DNA of 64,000 nucleotides from Parelaphostrongylus tenuis (lineage: Eukaryota; Nematoda; Chromadorea; Rhabditida; Metastrongylidae). This document shows, piece by piece, positions 24,076 through 36,545 of this stretch. How positions within the stretch are numbered: position 1 is the stretch's first letter; every line of letters begins with the position of its first letter. The stretch spans positions 62,001 to 126,000 of the forward strand of contig JAHQIW010002013.1 in NCBI GenBank assembly GCA_019055375.1, given 5' to 3'. The notes below the pieces were generated by a model that ran no database searches, was not told the origin of the DNA, and saw only the letters and a list, made by a program, of their open reading frames with translations. Both the position numbers and the translations under genes were made by a program.

Positions 24076-24342
24076 TAAGCTCTCGGCGATGATCAAAACT
24101 TGCACCATGTGTTTTCCCTCATTCTATCTTCGTTTGAAGTAATTAATTGCATATCTGGCCCTTACAATGGCTCGCCATGGCTTACCGATGTGTTAGGTTA
24201 ATGTTACTTATCCTCTCAGACAAGCCTGCTACCAGTTTATCAACCTCGGAGGGATGGAAGGTTCGGTGAGCCATGAGCGAATGGACCAAACATAGACGAC
24301 GTATGAGACGCAAGGCACCTCTAATCACCGCGCCACATGTGC
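24076..24342 (-). mobile_element. SINE family 1, diverged copy
   Basis: On the - strand it runs from ATGTGGCGCGGTGATTAGAG (A box) through CATGGCTCACCGAACCTTCC to AAGGGCCAGATATGCAATTA and GATCATCGCCGAGAGCTTAA. The B box is damaged. Confidence 0.75.
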
Positions 24343-24547
24343 TCGCTTAACAAAATCGTCAAGAAGTCCTTTGTTTGACAAGCGGAATCATTGACTGCAG
24401 TCCTTGCCGCTGAGACGGATACTTTGCAAGATCAAACCAAGTTGAGCACTTTTTTCTGCTTCACAGTTCGCGGTTTTTCTGACGACTCGTCTATGACAAT
24501 GAATTATGTGTTTGGTAGTGTAAGGTGTTTGTGCCTATGATCGTCCC

Positions 24548-24594
24548 CATCGTCGTCGCCATAACCATCATCATCGTCGTCGTCGTCCGATGTC
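24548..24594. repeat. (CGT/CAT)n trinucleotide tract
   Basis: CGTCGTCGCCATAACC then CATCATCATCGTCGTCGTCG, located about 120 bp upstream of the MIG-18-like gene start. Confidence 0.8.
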
Positions 24595-24658
24595 CGAGTA
24601 CAAGAGTACGGTCACGCCCATTCGACGATGGCATACACCGCCACCGGATTTCGGCGCT

Positions 24659-24668
24659 GTATATAAAG
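24659..24668 (+). promoter_or_regulatory. Candidate TATA box of the MIG-18-like gene
   Basis: GTATATAAAG lies 49 bp before the proposed ATG at 24717, a plausible distance for a short leader. A possible trans-splice acceptor (CCTTCAG) lies between them. Position and motif only. Confidence 0.35.
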
Positions 24669-24716
24669 TAGTAGTAGGCGGAATCGGAAACGCAACAACC
24701 TTCAGTAGACTAAGAA

Positions 24717-27700
24717 ATGACGTTACAAATCTCAACTATAGTTCTTCTATTAAATATCGTTCATCTATCTACTGCATGGAATCCGACTGACGCATTACGA
24801 GCTCGGTACGTTATCTTTGAGAGTGCATCAAGCACAAATTTTCCTTCTAATTGCTCTTTCCATATCTTTCTTTCTTGTATTGTTATTCATTTTTTTTCCA
24901 TACAAATCGTTTACGCAATTGAAGTTAAGATGCTGGAGTTCCGGTAACGGTCAAAAGGCACGTTGGTGGGCGGACGGCGAAGTTATCGTTAGAGGTGTGA
25001 CCATCCTTGAAACATCTCTCTTTTGGATGCGTTCTGACATACGGATCTTAGAGTTTGCACGAATTCCTAGAGTTTTTGAAAAAGATTGCGAATAATTTGG
25101 GGCAGTAGATGAAGTATCTATCCAGTCCTGGATAATCAGTGGTGATTATAGGGAAATACTGGTATCAGTGCGAAAAAGGTCAGCTGGAACCCCGAGGATG
25201 TGTAAGTGAAACTAACCAAAAGCTGCATATCGGAGAAACCACCACGAACGGTGACTACGTATCTATGTGTGAATTAGGTTAGTCTGAGAATTTCAGTGCT
25301 CCATAATTTCACTGAGTGGATATTATAAAATTAATGGAAACAAAAGTAGAGACAATTTTTGATTTTGACTTTCATTGAACCTCACTGTCTATGAATAATG
25401 CTCGCATTTGTTGACGAGTCATCCCACGCTACACGAGTATTTCTCCTGTCTCCAGAGCAATAATAATGGCGATCTTTCTTGCTAATCATTTGTCAACTGA
25501 TAAGTGAGCTATTTCGAAATATTTGGTGCCGATTATTTATAGAAAATCGGATCTCAAGCACTCTTTATTCAAAAAAGTGGTGAAGAAAAAAGCTTTCGCA
25601 GATAGGTTCTCGGTTATGTAAGCAATCATGTGTCTTGTCCTCACTTCAAAACTTGCCTAAGCAGTTTCTCTACTCGTTTCGGTTTCCTACAACCGTCTTC
25701 TGCGAGAATGTTTTACTTATGTCATGGATTGTGCCTTAGGACGTGTCTTCTTCCCTAATTGGAATATCGAGTGATTGCTGAGCCTTGTTTTATCGAGATT
25801 TTTAATGTACTCGGCTGGATACAAAGCAACCATAATTCTTTTCCCACTGCTTGATCTGCACCGTTTTTCTGAAGCTCAAGAAAAGAACCGGATACACTCT
25901 AATGTTCTTGTATACTGCTCATCTGCAGTTTACTTATATCATTTTTGTCAATATTTCATTCCTCTCCTTTCAGTGTGCAGTTTACACAACCTACTGCAGT
26001 GTTGTACATAATCATGGATTGAATGACTGTTATTTATTATTAGTAGGCGGTGAAATTGAGACCAATGCATAAGATAAGTTGACGGAAGCCTTGGACTTAT
26101 AGCAGGTGTTCCTGATGGCTTATTATTTACCACTGTAGAGAATGTGATGAAGTGAAGAGCAAAGGATAAATTTGAGTCAACGCGCAGCATAGAACCAGAG
26201 TCTAAAGCAGTGTCATACGGGCACTGCGCTACATGCACTCTGCAATGCAAGTGATTCTCCTAAAGAAATCGTTTTGAAAAGAACCCTCTTAACAGATACT
26301 GGATACTGATCTTATCCCTAAGAAATGACGAATTATTTTAATCATTACTGATCCTGGAAAAAAGATTTTGTAATTCATTTAGGAAAAGACGGATATCTAC
26401 AGTTCCGCTACGTCGCCTGCACAGGCACCGCAGACCGTAACTATCGAGTCGGAGAACAATGGGTGGACAAAGAGGTACTATTTACTTATGAAAATAATAG
26501 ATGGGTTGGAGCATATAAAATCGATAGTAATAAGGATATGGAGCAAATAAGTTTTGTTCCATATATGCTTACGCTCACTCAGTTAATTTTAACTCTGTGT
26601 TAGATTGGATCATTGTCCTCTCTATTTCATTCCTATTGTTTCTTTTCCAACATATCTTTTGCGACGACATCTCCTTGAACGCTAGAAAAATTTTGGATCA
26701 AAATGTAACAAACGGCGTAGATGCAATGGAAGCTATCGCCGCATCACGACGTCTTGTCATCACCGCGGCAAGTGCCATTGGATAATTTTTTGGGAAGAGA
26801 TATTGTATATGTGATAGTCACATCGTTCAAACTTAGCACATACGCCTGTCACCTATGCTGACAAAAGCTGACGAATTACCTACATGAAACGTTTCATTGC
26901 AAACCGAGATACAGAAACTTGTTTTTGCTTCTTGATAAACTGCCAACGGTTGGTTCCAATCTAATCATTTCAAAAAAATCAGAAGAAAAGCAGTTTGACT
27001 GATTAGTAGGTTGAATTACTTTTTTTCCGAACCTGAATAAATTCATGAACATTACTGACCCTCAACTGTGGAAAAGATGAGCAGCAGTAGTGTTGATCAA
27101 GGAAATACTTTGCTTCAATTTGGGAGCTTTTTATCCGTAATAAAATCGTTAAAGAGACTTATTAGTGCAGATGAGTATGATTTTATATGTACAATAAATA
27201 AAAAATTCTTAATTGACTTTTGTTGACCATGTCGTCACTGTGATTAATGGTGTCGATGCAAACGAAATCGTTTAGCAATACTCATACTTCATGGTGAATT
27301 TTCGAAATAGTCGAAGATGCGAAAGTTTTGGCAGTTGAGTACGGACTGCTATATCATTCTGCTACTTTAACATTTGCGCTTCCTCGAATATATCTTCCCG
27401 AAAGGTAAGTAGAAAGCCCGTTTGGGCACTTACCTGGATACTTAGACGATCCGTTTTCACGAAAGCCAGCACATTTTCCCGTCTCTTCTTCCCGCAATTG
27501 TCGTCCACGGTGGTGTTTTGATTCGAGCACTGAGGCTGGCGCCAGTTTCACATCGTGTTCTGTAAAATATCGGCAGCTGCGAGCAAAGCTAATTAGTTTC
27601 TTTTGCGAGCACGCCCGCCCAACGCGTAGGTCGACCTCAGGTACGTGTGTAATCTCATGGAGTCCACTCTAAAGTTCGCTTCGCCTATCTGCCCTAAATT

Positions 27701-30700
27701 TCTTACTATATGACTGGCCCATCGGTGTTTCATTATCGATGCATGTTATTCTGGGTCGCATAGATGTGACAGATTTCGGAGAGCTCTGCGCAACCCGACT
27801 AGATGTTGTGAGTGCCGCTGATTTTCAGAAGACATTATTCAAGCGCTTTGTAAGTCGTTCGCAGTTAACTTGGTGCAGTCGATGTATCAGCCCACGTCTG
27901 CTTTATAGCAGAGCGCTGAGAAGGTGCTGGTTCAAAAAGGTTGGAGCTAAATTTTGAGCCCTTTATTTGGCTGGTGATTTAGTTGAAAGGCGCAAATGCG
28001 GCCCACGCTGCTTCACTTACTCTCTCAAGTTTCCCATTCATGCTTTTCTTCATACTCAGTAAACAACCGAGGTACACGTACGAGAAGGTCTCCGTAATCG
28101 GAACTCCATCCAGTTTGATATATTCGTGATTCTACCATTAATTTTTCGCTAACTGAGTCTTCATGCAATTTATGCTTAGACCGATCCTCTTTCCCTGTTG
28201 AGTTCCTTGAGAATCGTCTTTGCTTCACTAGTGCTTTTCAAGAATATGACGATGTCATCCACAGAGCGAAAATTTTACAGTAACTTTCCCTCGATGCGTA
28301 TGCCCGTCTCGTCCTAATCGAACGACATCATTATTCACTGAAGTCGGCAGTGAACAGCTTTGGCGATATCGCATCGCCTTGCCGAACCCCTTTTCCAATG
28401 GAGTATGACAAGAGGTAGATAAAAGAGGTGTATCATGCTCAACTGGTTATGTCTCATCCAGAAATCTATGATGTGCAGAAACATAATCCTCGTGAAACGT
28501 TTGCAAAGCATGCCCAACATGCAAATCAGTCATCAGTTACAAAGATCCCTTCGTCCACCCTCTTATGGAGGATAACTGTACGTGGCGTTCTCCACTGGTG
28601 TGGAACTTTCTCCTTTTGAAGTTAAGATGTCATATGTGCAGCGAGAATCACATGCAAATTATGGCCTCCGGCTCGCGGAAAGTCGGCAGTGACGTTATCG
28701 GGCCCTGGAACTACGCCTTTTTTCAATCTCTCTATCGCGATTCCAACTTCAAAAAGTAGAGTCATGGGTGGTTTTTCTCCCGTGGAAATTATGTGGACCG
28801 AGAAGGGGATTGTGGAACGGGAATGTTTAGTGCAAATTTTCTCCGTTATCGATTCCAAATGATGGCGGCGATTTTTGGACATTGCTATACCAAATTGTAT
28901 GATGGACCGCATTCAATCAGACTCGGGTAAAAGGCCTACAAACCCTGACAGGATAATACTGCAGTGGTAATAAGGTGTCACTTCCAACGTAGAGGCTCGT
29001 TACCTTTTCAAAATGGCCTACTGACTATTCATGATACAACCAATCTCGCACAAGAGGTGGATAAGCTATCCAAAGAAATATCTCTCCGGGACAGCAATGA
29101 ACTTCGTTTTCCTGACATCCAAAAAAAGCTTCGATGATGAATCGTTGAATACGGGGAGTGCGGAAGAGTGCTAGTATCTTAGTGCCGTTCTAAATTGCCT
29201 AAATCAGGAACACTAATGACACGTAACGTACGCACACTAACGTCTGAATTTTTCATACAACATTCGGTGACGTAAGCTAAGAGGATCAACACTCAAGGCA
29301 TTACCCTTTGAACCGTCTAAAATACCCCTGAAGAACTTTTTTCGGGGATGTTAGGCTCGAACATGTAATGCTAACGGTGTAGGCGGCTTTAACATCTTTG
29401 TTGATATAGGCGTGCCTATAAATATCTTTTACTTCGAACATTTAAGGACTCGCTTAATACGTTCACGGCTGGTAACATGCACCAGTCCCAGTCTATAGCC
29501 ACACACCTAAAAGGTGATGAAGATGAGGCTATGATTTCCACGGATCTGAGAAGTTATACCCAGAAGATTATAGATTCAACGAAATCTTCAATCTTCAAAG
29601 CAACGAAGAGCCTATTCCAGATGAACATGTGATGAATCTTGTATTACGTTACCCACGTCCAAGTGGAATGAGTAATACGAGACGCTTAGTTGCTTTCTCG
29701 TGATGATCGAGGCTGTGGTAAAGTGACATCACGATCTATGTTGAAGAAGACGGGGATTTGGAAAAACTGCAAGAGCAACGACGATGTATGAGTAAAACAA
29801 AATGAAGAACAAGCACCTACAGTAATATATTCCACTTTGCATTTCTATGTGCTTGAATTAGACCTGGAAAATCTGAATGGCACGTGGGAAAAAAATAGAA
29901 CATCACTTTTTTTTGTTTGGCGCGTATCACAGTTTTTTTGCTTGCTAGTACCTGTCTCTTGCATTCAATTCGTCTTCTCGCTTGCTTGAACAATTCATCT
30001 TCTTCACAAACTTACACTAGTCGTGCACGTCTCCTTGCAGTCTCGAGGATAGCGAGGTCGAGACGTTCTGTAGGGCGTTCACTCAATAGACTGTCGAAAA
30101 GTGTTGGGGCCGTGAAATCATTTTCACTTCGAGCCAAGCATGGCGTCGTTAATTACCGGCCACGGCCCCTAAAATATAACCTAGTATTGCGATAAAGCAT
30201 CGAGCGAATCATTCTGATAGTATCCCCTCTAATGTCGTTGAATAATAGAAAATTTTCATTTGATAATCATGGGAACGATTGGGAATATTGCTATTCGTTT
30301 TTTCAAAATCAAGTGATGTGTTAACGAGGAGCGGTGGAGAAATTTAGTATGCATCATGGCCTCACGGGATGCGAACCGAAGAGAGAGACCACTGAGCTTT
30401 GTGACCATACCTTGATGACTCTAGAATAAGATTATAATGTCTTTTAAGACCTTAATAGGGATAAATTCACTGAGTGATTTGCAAAAATGAAAGGGATAAA
30501 ACCCATTGTTTGTTCACATTCTTCGTGTTACTTAATTTGTGATTCTTGACATCAATTCAAAAATTCAATAATCAAAGTAGACGGTGTCCATGTGATAGGT
30601 TGAAAAGAAAACTATTCTCGTATTTTCAAAATGCATAGAAAAAATTTATTCGTACACCAATTAAGTTAAAACAAAAGACAAATTAATAGTCGAACAGGTT

Positions 30701-33700
30701 TACCTCCACGCATATTTTGTCGGTCTCTGGAGAATCTGCCAAATCGTCATTGGATCGCAATCAAACTCGTCAGCCAACATCCAGCAACTCATCGCTGAGT
30801 CTTCTTCAATTCGATTGACTATTGCTTAGAAGACGACTTCTTGTGGACGTCCTCTCTTGGATTATCGTTTAATCAGTCTCCTTCTTCACGGAATGTCTTG
30901 AGCCAGCGTTGAGCTGTACGAAGATCACAAATTTCGTCACCATACGTCTTGCAGATTTGTCGGGTGGCCTCAGAAGCGTTGACAGCTAATTTATGGTGGA
31001 GGTGGAGTAGTAGACTTTTTTCCTTAAACAGTTCCATTCTGAGGGCTGTGTAAACAACTGATACACCTTTCGACGCGCAAGGAAACGAGCTCTAGTGAGT
31101 TTCGATTCTCATAGGATCATGTGTAAAAATAATTTAACAGGAAATACAACACAACTCTTTCTACAACCTTAGAAGAACGCAACATGTTATTCCGTGTGCG
31201 TTCACCTTTTACATAGAAATCTACGTACCAATTTACATAACATCCCTGGCTAAAAGCCACGAGTTGATACAGTCTTAGCTTCATGCTACTGCAGTGAACT
31301 AGAAAAGATATTGGTAATCGGCCAGCTAACCGACACAAACGATATGCTGATTACTAGCCGCTATAGTCAACACGTAAAGTACTCTACATTAAAGCAAATT
31401 ATTTTCATTGGCCGTTTTATTCTAGAATATGTACTACTATGAATGTCTAAAAGACGGACCGTATCTGAAGATCAAACTAAAGGGTTGCATATCACACGAT
31501 AAACAACGGAAAATCGCAATCGGACAGCAGGACGACTATGGAGAATACACGTGAGTATTCAGATAGGTACCATTTATTGGGAGGATGGCGGACTCAGTTG
31601 GTGCATTAATAGAAGATAGAACTTACGACTATGTGCACATCATAGGGAATATTTGACCACTGCACCACAAGCATCTCAGTCCAGATATATCCGAAAATAT
31701 CTGAAGTAACGCTATATTGCTTCTAATGCTCAAAAGTTTCACCTACAAAATTTCATGGGAGAACTTTGGATTATATAACACTATCATATGTATCACTGCT
31801 CATATCAACGCTCATGGCTCACCAAGCCATTCATCCCTCCAGGGTGGGTAAATTTGTACCAGACTGGTCTCAGACTTGTCTGGGAGGATAAGCAGCACTG
31901 ACTCGGTTCAGCGTGAAGCCACCGCGAGTCATTGCAAAAGCCAGATGTGCATTCATTCACCTCAAACGAAGTTAGAAATTGGAGACGAATGCATGGCGCA
32001 TCCCTCAGGGATTGATCAACGCCGAGAGCTTTATCCTTTTTTATGTATCATTAATTATGAATATAAACTATATGAAACTAAGCATTTCCAACGGAAGCCG
32101 TCACACTTTTGGTATAGTGTGCAACATTCACTAAATTGATTTCTTATCTTTAATCCATAACTGTGATAAGGTATAAAGGATAGAGCGATCCGCGTTGACC
32201 ATCCTCTAAAGGATGAGACATGCATTCAGCTTTACAAAACACCGTTAGATGTGATTGAATGCCGATCTGGCTTATATAATGATCCGTGGTGATCTGCCAG
32301 TATAGAGAGTCAGTGTTACTATCTGCCCACACTAGTTTCGAAGTTGGAAGAAGAAAGGGCTGGGCGAGCCTAGAGGGCTATACCGAAACGTCCGTCCATA
32401 CGTGTTTAAGATCATCTCTAACCACTGCGCAACACGTTCTATTGAGATATGAAGAGAACAAATATTAATTGTGAATGTTTAAAAATTTTCTAAGAGAATG
32501 TTTTAGGTACGAGTGTCGTCAAAACTATAACGGAACCGTTCAAATGTGCAGCGTCGGCTGTATTCATAACGGAAAACGTTATAAAACTGGAGATCAATGG
32601 CCAGTAAGCTCTAAACCAACACTCTCAAAACTGAAGTGACCGTTATTTAAAAAAAAAATTAGTTGATTTTCTGTGGTAATTACAACGACTTATGTGTAAT
32701 GAATTTGAAACTGAGAGCTCCTGGTGAGTATTTAGGATGGAGAGTTCATATTCTACTGCGGAATGAATAATGGTCGGAGTAAAAAAATGTGCGTAGGCTG
32801 TCAGTACCGCCAGAAGAGGCTATACAACGGTGATCGCTATCATAAAGATGGTTCTGTATTTCAGTGCGAGGTAAGAATAAGTAGAAAAAAAGCATCAAAA
32901 GTTCAGATGGCAAGTGAAGTTGACGGTACATCTTATTAAGTGACTCAATTAAAAGAATATCAGCCACAAGTAAACTCAATGAAGGTTACGTAGCTCGGCA
33001 AAAAACCCACCAAAGAAACTTGGTCGTTAGTTTTCTGTTGTGATTGCTTTCCAAAATAGACAACACGAAACGTTAATACATCTGAATGAGATAAACTTCA
33101 CTTTGCATTGAGTTTTTCAAAAGTGTTTAGTTGTAGGACTCTACCCATACCCTTATTACAGATTCGTCAGAATTCCTATGAACATAAGCCCGTGGCATGC
33201 CTTTCCAAAGAACTCGATGGATCTACAGTTGAGAGAGTTATTGGTTGTCGATGGTATCTCCCTATTCTGATATTCATTAAATTCCTCAAAGACTTCTGGA
33301 ATCTTCATAATCTTCACATGAAAGATTTACATTTTTAGAATAATAAGAAGTATAAGACTCGCTCATTTCTGCATTCCGATCAAACTGCTCTTAACTAGTC
33401 CGCTTTTCTCTGATTAGGAGGGGACAAATGGAAAACCGACCTTGCGCTAGAGAAGAATTTCTCATATGAGCATTAGTGGCCATTCGAAAGCTGAGAATTG
33501 AGGCTACAGCCCCACGCCGCCCATTTTTCAAAGCACTCTTTTTAACGGCGTAGCATCCAGAAAACAAATTATCTACTTATAATTTTACTATTATTATTTT
33601 ATATCTACTGTGCGCATTCATTTCTGTACGCGTAAGATTCGCTGGAAGAGCGAAGTGCATATAGATGTGTGTAGAATTTTTTGTGGTATCAAAACAGTAT

Positions 33701-35799
33701 GTTTTCATTTGAAGTTTCTGTCGATGCGGTGGAAAAATTCTTAATTTAATAACAATATTTAAAACTCGATCAATCGCCCCACCAATGCCCCGCCCTCACC
33801 GCCCCGTGATTTAGCCGTTAAACAAGGTCTTCGAATGTAAATTTGATCGATTTTCCCTGCTAAATGGTATTTATAGTAAATAAGCACAACGTTGAAATCA
33901 CTGGAAATCACGATATCGAACGATTACTAATAGTAAAGAAAGAGCTCTGTACGGCGAAGTTTAAAGCGCAAATTTTTCTTACTCGTACAGCGCGATCAAA
34001 AGCGCTTTTCCAAAATCTAAGCACATTTTTGAGTTTCTTGAAACCTGCGCTATTGAATGAGTGCTAGCACCTTAGGGAAGAAGTTTTGGCAACGCAAAAC
34101 AAGCGGGATAAGAAAGGAAACACTGTGTTTGTGGAACTTAATTTGATTTTAAATTTCATAGCGCTACAAAAAGTTGCTTCGAAAAACCAGCAACGTGGGG
34201 ATGTAGCATGAAATCTCAGCTTTCGAATGCTCACTAACACTCCTATGAAAAGTCTCTCTCCAGTAAATGGTCGGTTTTTCATTTGTACCTTCTCAATCAG
34301 AAAGAACAACTTATCCTACTGAGTGCCTTATGAGATGAGTGGAAACTGATTGAACAGAGTGATATTTAACAACAGCTAGAATTATCTTTAGGTATCTACA
34401 GGATTCAGTATCCAAAATAGAGCAGACATGTGAATTGAACGGAGATAAGACGTACGTTCGAACGGTTGGATGCATATACAGGCATAAAGTATTCTTAGTT
34501 TCTACGATTTCCCTTAAAATCTCAAATTCTGAACATATGTTGAATATCTACTTCAGGGATATGATACAATTTTCTTGCCACCTGGGCGATACACCATATG
34601 GAATCTGCCTCAGCGCCAAAAGGCATCTATCGGATTAGCATGTCTGGTAGGTCCCTAGTGAAAAGAAAAGAACAAAAGGAATAAAGAAAGTAAATGAACA
34701 CATAAAGAAGCTGCCCGATGGCGCATCGCTCTTATTTGCACACAGAAAGAGGTTATTAGTTTATTGCTCTAATGTAAAGGATCAAAAGATAAAGCATTTC
34801 TCGTTGACCAATCTCTTCAAAGTGCCATGAATCCACTTCTATTCGTTGCCCAGAGGCGACTAAATTTTTTTCAGCCTGTATAGCACTTACGGAAGCTGAT
34901 GTCCCAGATCAGTATTCTTATTTCCGAGATTTTTTTCAAACCACTTAACCAATACTGGAAGAATAATGGGCCTGGCTAGTTAGAAAACTATATTGCACCA
35001 AGGACCAAATGTGTATTGTAGAGCACACCCCTAACCTCTGCAGTTCAAAAAGAAGAAATGTATAGTGGTTGGAGACACTAAAAAGTGATTTATTCTAAAA
35101 ATGAAAACAAAACTAGAGATTTTGACGAGATTTTACATGTTCGGAATAGGTACGGAACATTGGTCATAAATACCCGACAATGCACGCATGAATATTTTGG
35201 TTATGTGCCTTTGTCACAAATCCTTTTATCTCTCTGCAGTCGATTAATTGCTACCAAACTGTCTAGTAAAATAGTGGCACTGATGCTATGCATCGGTAAG
35301 TCACTGCTATCCATTGCGAAAGCCACATTTGCATCAATTCTCTCTAAAGATATTTACTGAAGCCGAATGCATGATGCAGCCTTGAAGGATAGATCAACGC
35401 CGAGAACTTTACCATCATCCATTATCCTTTCATCTAAATATCCACTTCATATTTCGTCTTTTACACTATCTGAACGAACACTTATCGGTGAAACATCTCT
35501 GAGCTCATGTTATCTATGCCTTATTTGCGAGAATTTAACTGTGAGACTTTAAGTTGATTAGCGGATATTTGTATTGCGACGCAAAATAAGTACAATGATC
35601 CTTTATATTACTGAAATGATAAAGTATCATGTTTTCACCATCTCGATAACGTCCGATACTTAATCGTGAGCCCTCTATGGATTACAGATAACTCTAATTT
35701 CAGGAAACTCCAGATGGAGCAAAACTCGATGTTTTCGACGTCTCTGAAATGTCGCAATACACTACAGGACTCAAATACGAGCAACCTCGAGGAAGATAA
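24717..35799 (+). CDS. Secreted MIG-18-like fibronectin-I-type protein, 11 exons
   Basis: Exons: 24717-24805, 24930-24994, 25152-25277, 26383-26474, 31426-31550, 32507-32603, 32736-32870, 33162-33253, 34392-34488, 34557-34646, 35704-35799. Every junction has GT and AG and the phases match, giving 1,104 nt and 367 residues. Residues 1-20 form a signal peptide (MTLQISTIVLLLNIVHLSTA). The mature protein has repeated cysteine modules with the pattern Y-x-x-G-[ED]-x-W, aromatic-x-C, G-C (for example YRVGEQW, YKTGDQW, NMYYYEC, KLKGC). The last module contains LPPGRYTIWNLPQ, which I recall as characteristic of the nematode 'abnormal cell migration protein 18-like fibronectin type I' family. The family is secreted; C. 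elegans MIG-18 acts with MIG-17 in gonad cell migration. The molecular role of this paralogue is unknown. Intron 4 (about 5 kb) and intron 8 contain transposable elements. The exon 2 acceptor (GTTAAG) and exon 8 donor are the weakest sites. Confidence 0.88.
27434..27559 (-). CDS. Candidate orphan exon antisense to intron 4
   Basis: On the - strand a strong acceptor (TATTTTACAG) and a perfect donor (CCAG|GTAAGT) bound 126 bases that stay open in one phase (2+123+1). The translation is hydrophilic and includes SVLESKHHRGRQLREEETGK. Its base composition is richer in GC than the surrounding intron. I do not recognise the protein and could not find flanking exons. An RTE LINE relic lies just upstream, so it may be transposon-derived. 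It could be one exon of a gene nested in the intron. Confidence 0.3.
27740..29150 (-). pseudogene. RTE-type LINE reverse transcriptase relic
   Basis: On the - strand, broken frames show reverse-transcriptase blocks in order. PGPDNVTADFPRAGGHNLHV and ILAAHMTS (28690-28622) are followed by a frame reading QKEKVPHQWRTPRTVILHK, then SIGKGVRQGDAISPKLFTA (about 28400-28340), and a later stretch resembling the region after the catalytic core (ending VPRLFTEYEEKHEWET near 28030). These match RTE-clade non-LTR elements of nematodes. Numerous stops and frameshifts, and no endonuclease domain that I can define, mean it is dead. It sits antisense inside intron 4 of the MIG-18-like gene. The limits are approximate. 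Confidence 0.8.
29151..30640. other. Intron 4 sequence, little recognised
   Basis: May include remains of the LINE 5' part (29150-29650), not resolved. A + frame at 29917-30195 starts with a hydrophobic stretch, but it lies inside the intron and has no splice support. An inverted GGGGCCGTG/CACGGCCCC pair flanks about 45 bp at 30108-30171. Confidence 0.3.
30690..31062 (-). pseudogene. Mariner transposase relic
   Basis: On the - strand it starts CAGCCCTCAGAATGGAACTG and reads EATRQICKTYGDEICDLRTA then QRWLKTFREEGD, the mariner helix-turn-helix, followed by stops. Weak remains continue about 200 bp further. Same subfamily as 20855-21078. Lies in intron 4. Confidence 0.8.
31806..32036 (+). mobile_element. 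SINE family 1, head-truncated
   Basis: Starts CGCTCATGGCTCACCAAGCC and ends GGGATTGATCAACGCCGAGA then GCTTTATCC. It is close to the reference copy at 14337-14625. Followed about 135 bp later by an inverted copy (tail to tail). In intron 5. Confidence 0.85.
32170..32434 (-). mobile_element. SINE family 1, diverged copy
   Basis: Head on the right (- strand GTTGCGCAGTGGTTAGAGAT), tail on the left (GGTATAAAGGATAGAGCGAT on +). Body more diverged than its partner at 31806-32036. In intron 5. Confidence 0.7.
33415..34310. mobile_element. DNA transposon or MITE with long terminal inverted repeats
   Basis: The segment at 33421-33560 is an imperfect inverse of 34140-34295. The left end has GACAAATGGAAAACCGACC and the right end, inverted, TACAAATGAAAAACCGACC. 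Further pairs are CATTCGAAAGCTGAGA on both arms and GCTACAGCCCCACG/GCTACATCCCCACG. The element is about 890 bp with no transposase frame, so it is non-autonomous. It nearly fills intron 8 of the MIG-18-like gene (33254-34391). I could not assign it to a superfamily or define the target duplication. Confidence 0.7.
34785..35050 (-). mobile_element. SINE family 1, strongly degraded
   Basis: Recognisable from the tail (GATAAAGCATTTCTCGTTGA on +) and the head (CCCCTAACCTCTGCAG on +). The middle is barely alignable. In intron 10. Confidence 0.45.
35205..35418 (+). mobile_element. SINE family 1, degraded body and tail
   Basis: Retains CATTGCGAAAGCCACATTTG, GAATGCATGATGCAGCC and GATCAACGCCGAGAACTTTA. 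In intron 10. Confidence 0.55.
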
Positions 35800-36290
35800 C
35801 TTTATAGGAAAGAGCGACTGACTTAGTAATCCTTTTTGTTAATGTGGGTATATTTGGGCCGGAAGTAGGCGGCCAGATTGATAGCTTATATCAGTGTTTA
35901 CTATTTGAGAAATAGAGAATGCGATAACTAGGCGTTTGACTATGAAAACTGCCTGTCTTAAAAATGTGATGATTCCAACTGCCTCTTAGTTGATCAACTC
36001 AAAAGATCAGTTTACATAACGGGAAGCATAGAAAACCCCTCATTCGTTTAGTCCACGGTATTACATTAATAAGTGAAAAGCTGTTCATCGTTTTAATTTC
36101 CTCGCTCTCAGTTAGTCATTCTCACATCTCCTCTTTATCGTTTTCGTTTGTTTATTTCCCTCGCTGATATAGTTGGTTGTAATTACTCATTGATTAGTTC
36201 ATATTATTTTACCTCATTGCAATACCAATAAATAATTATGTGATTGTTTTTTTTCTCGAATGTGAACAGACTGAGATTTTCTAAGATCAC
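35800..36290. other. Downstream of the MIG-18-like gene
   Basis: No exon. AATAAATAATTATG near 36228 could act as a polyadenylation signal region, but AT-richness makes this weak. Confidence 0.25.
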
Positions 36291-36299
36291 TCTGTGAGA

Positions 36300-36545
36300 G
36301 ATCGAATGCGCCGTTTATTGAACCCCAGTCGTCGCCTCGCAATAATGATCGGATGCATACTTAGAGTATGCAATGATTTGCAGTGTCCAGCCATGTGTCA
36401 AGTGTTTTCGCTCCCCCAGGCAAGCCTGCTACCAATGCCCCAATCCCGGAGATATGAAAATTAATCACCTCGTGACACTGGATCCAACCAACGACTGCGT
36501 ATGTATCGTAAGGAATCTCTACCCATCATAATCGTCATGCAATCC
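36300..36545 (-). mobile_element. SINE family 1, degraded copy
   Basis: The blocks CGAATGCGCC, TCGCAATAATGATCG, CCAGGCAAGCCTGCTACCAA and CCCGGAG are recognisable, in the order expected for a - strand copy. Confidence 0.55.

Noticed and set aside
26597..26785. 62-codon + frame starting with a hydrophobic stretch
   Set aside because: Inside intron 4 of the MIG-18-like gene; joining it would break the phase that links exon 4 to exon 5.
29917..30195. 92-codon + frame with a signal-peptide-like start
   Set aside because: Intronic, serine/arginine-rich composition without splice sites or homologue; probably chance.
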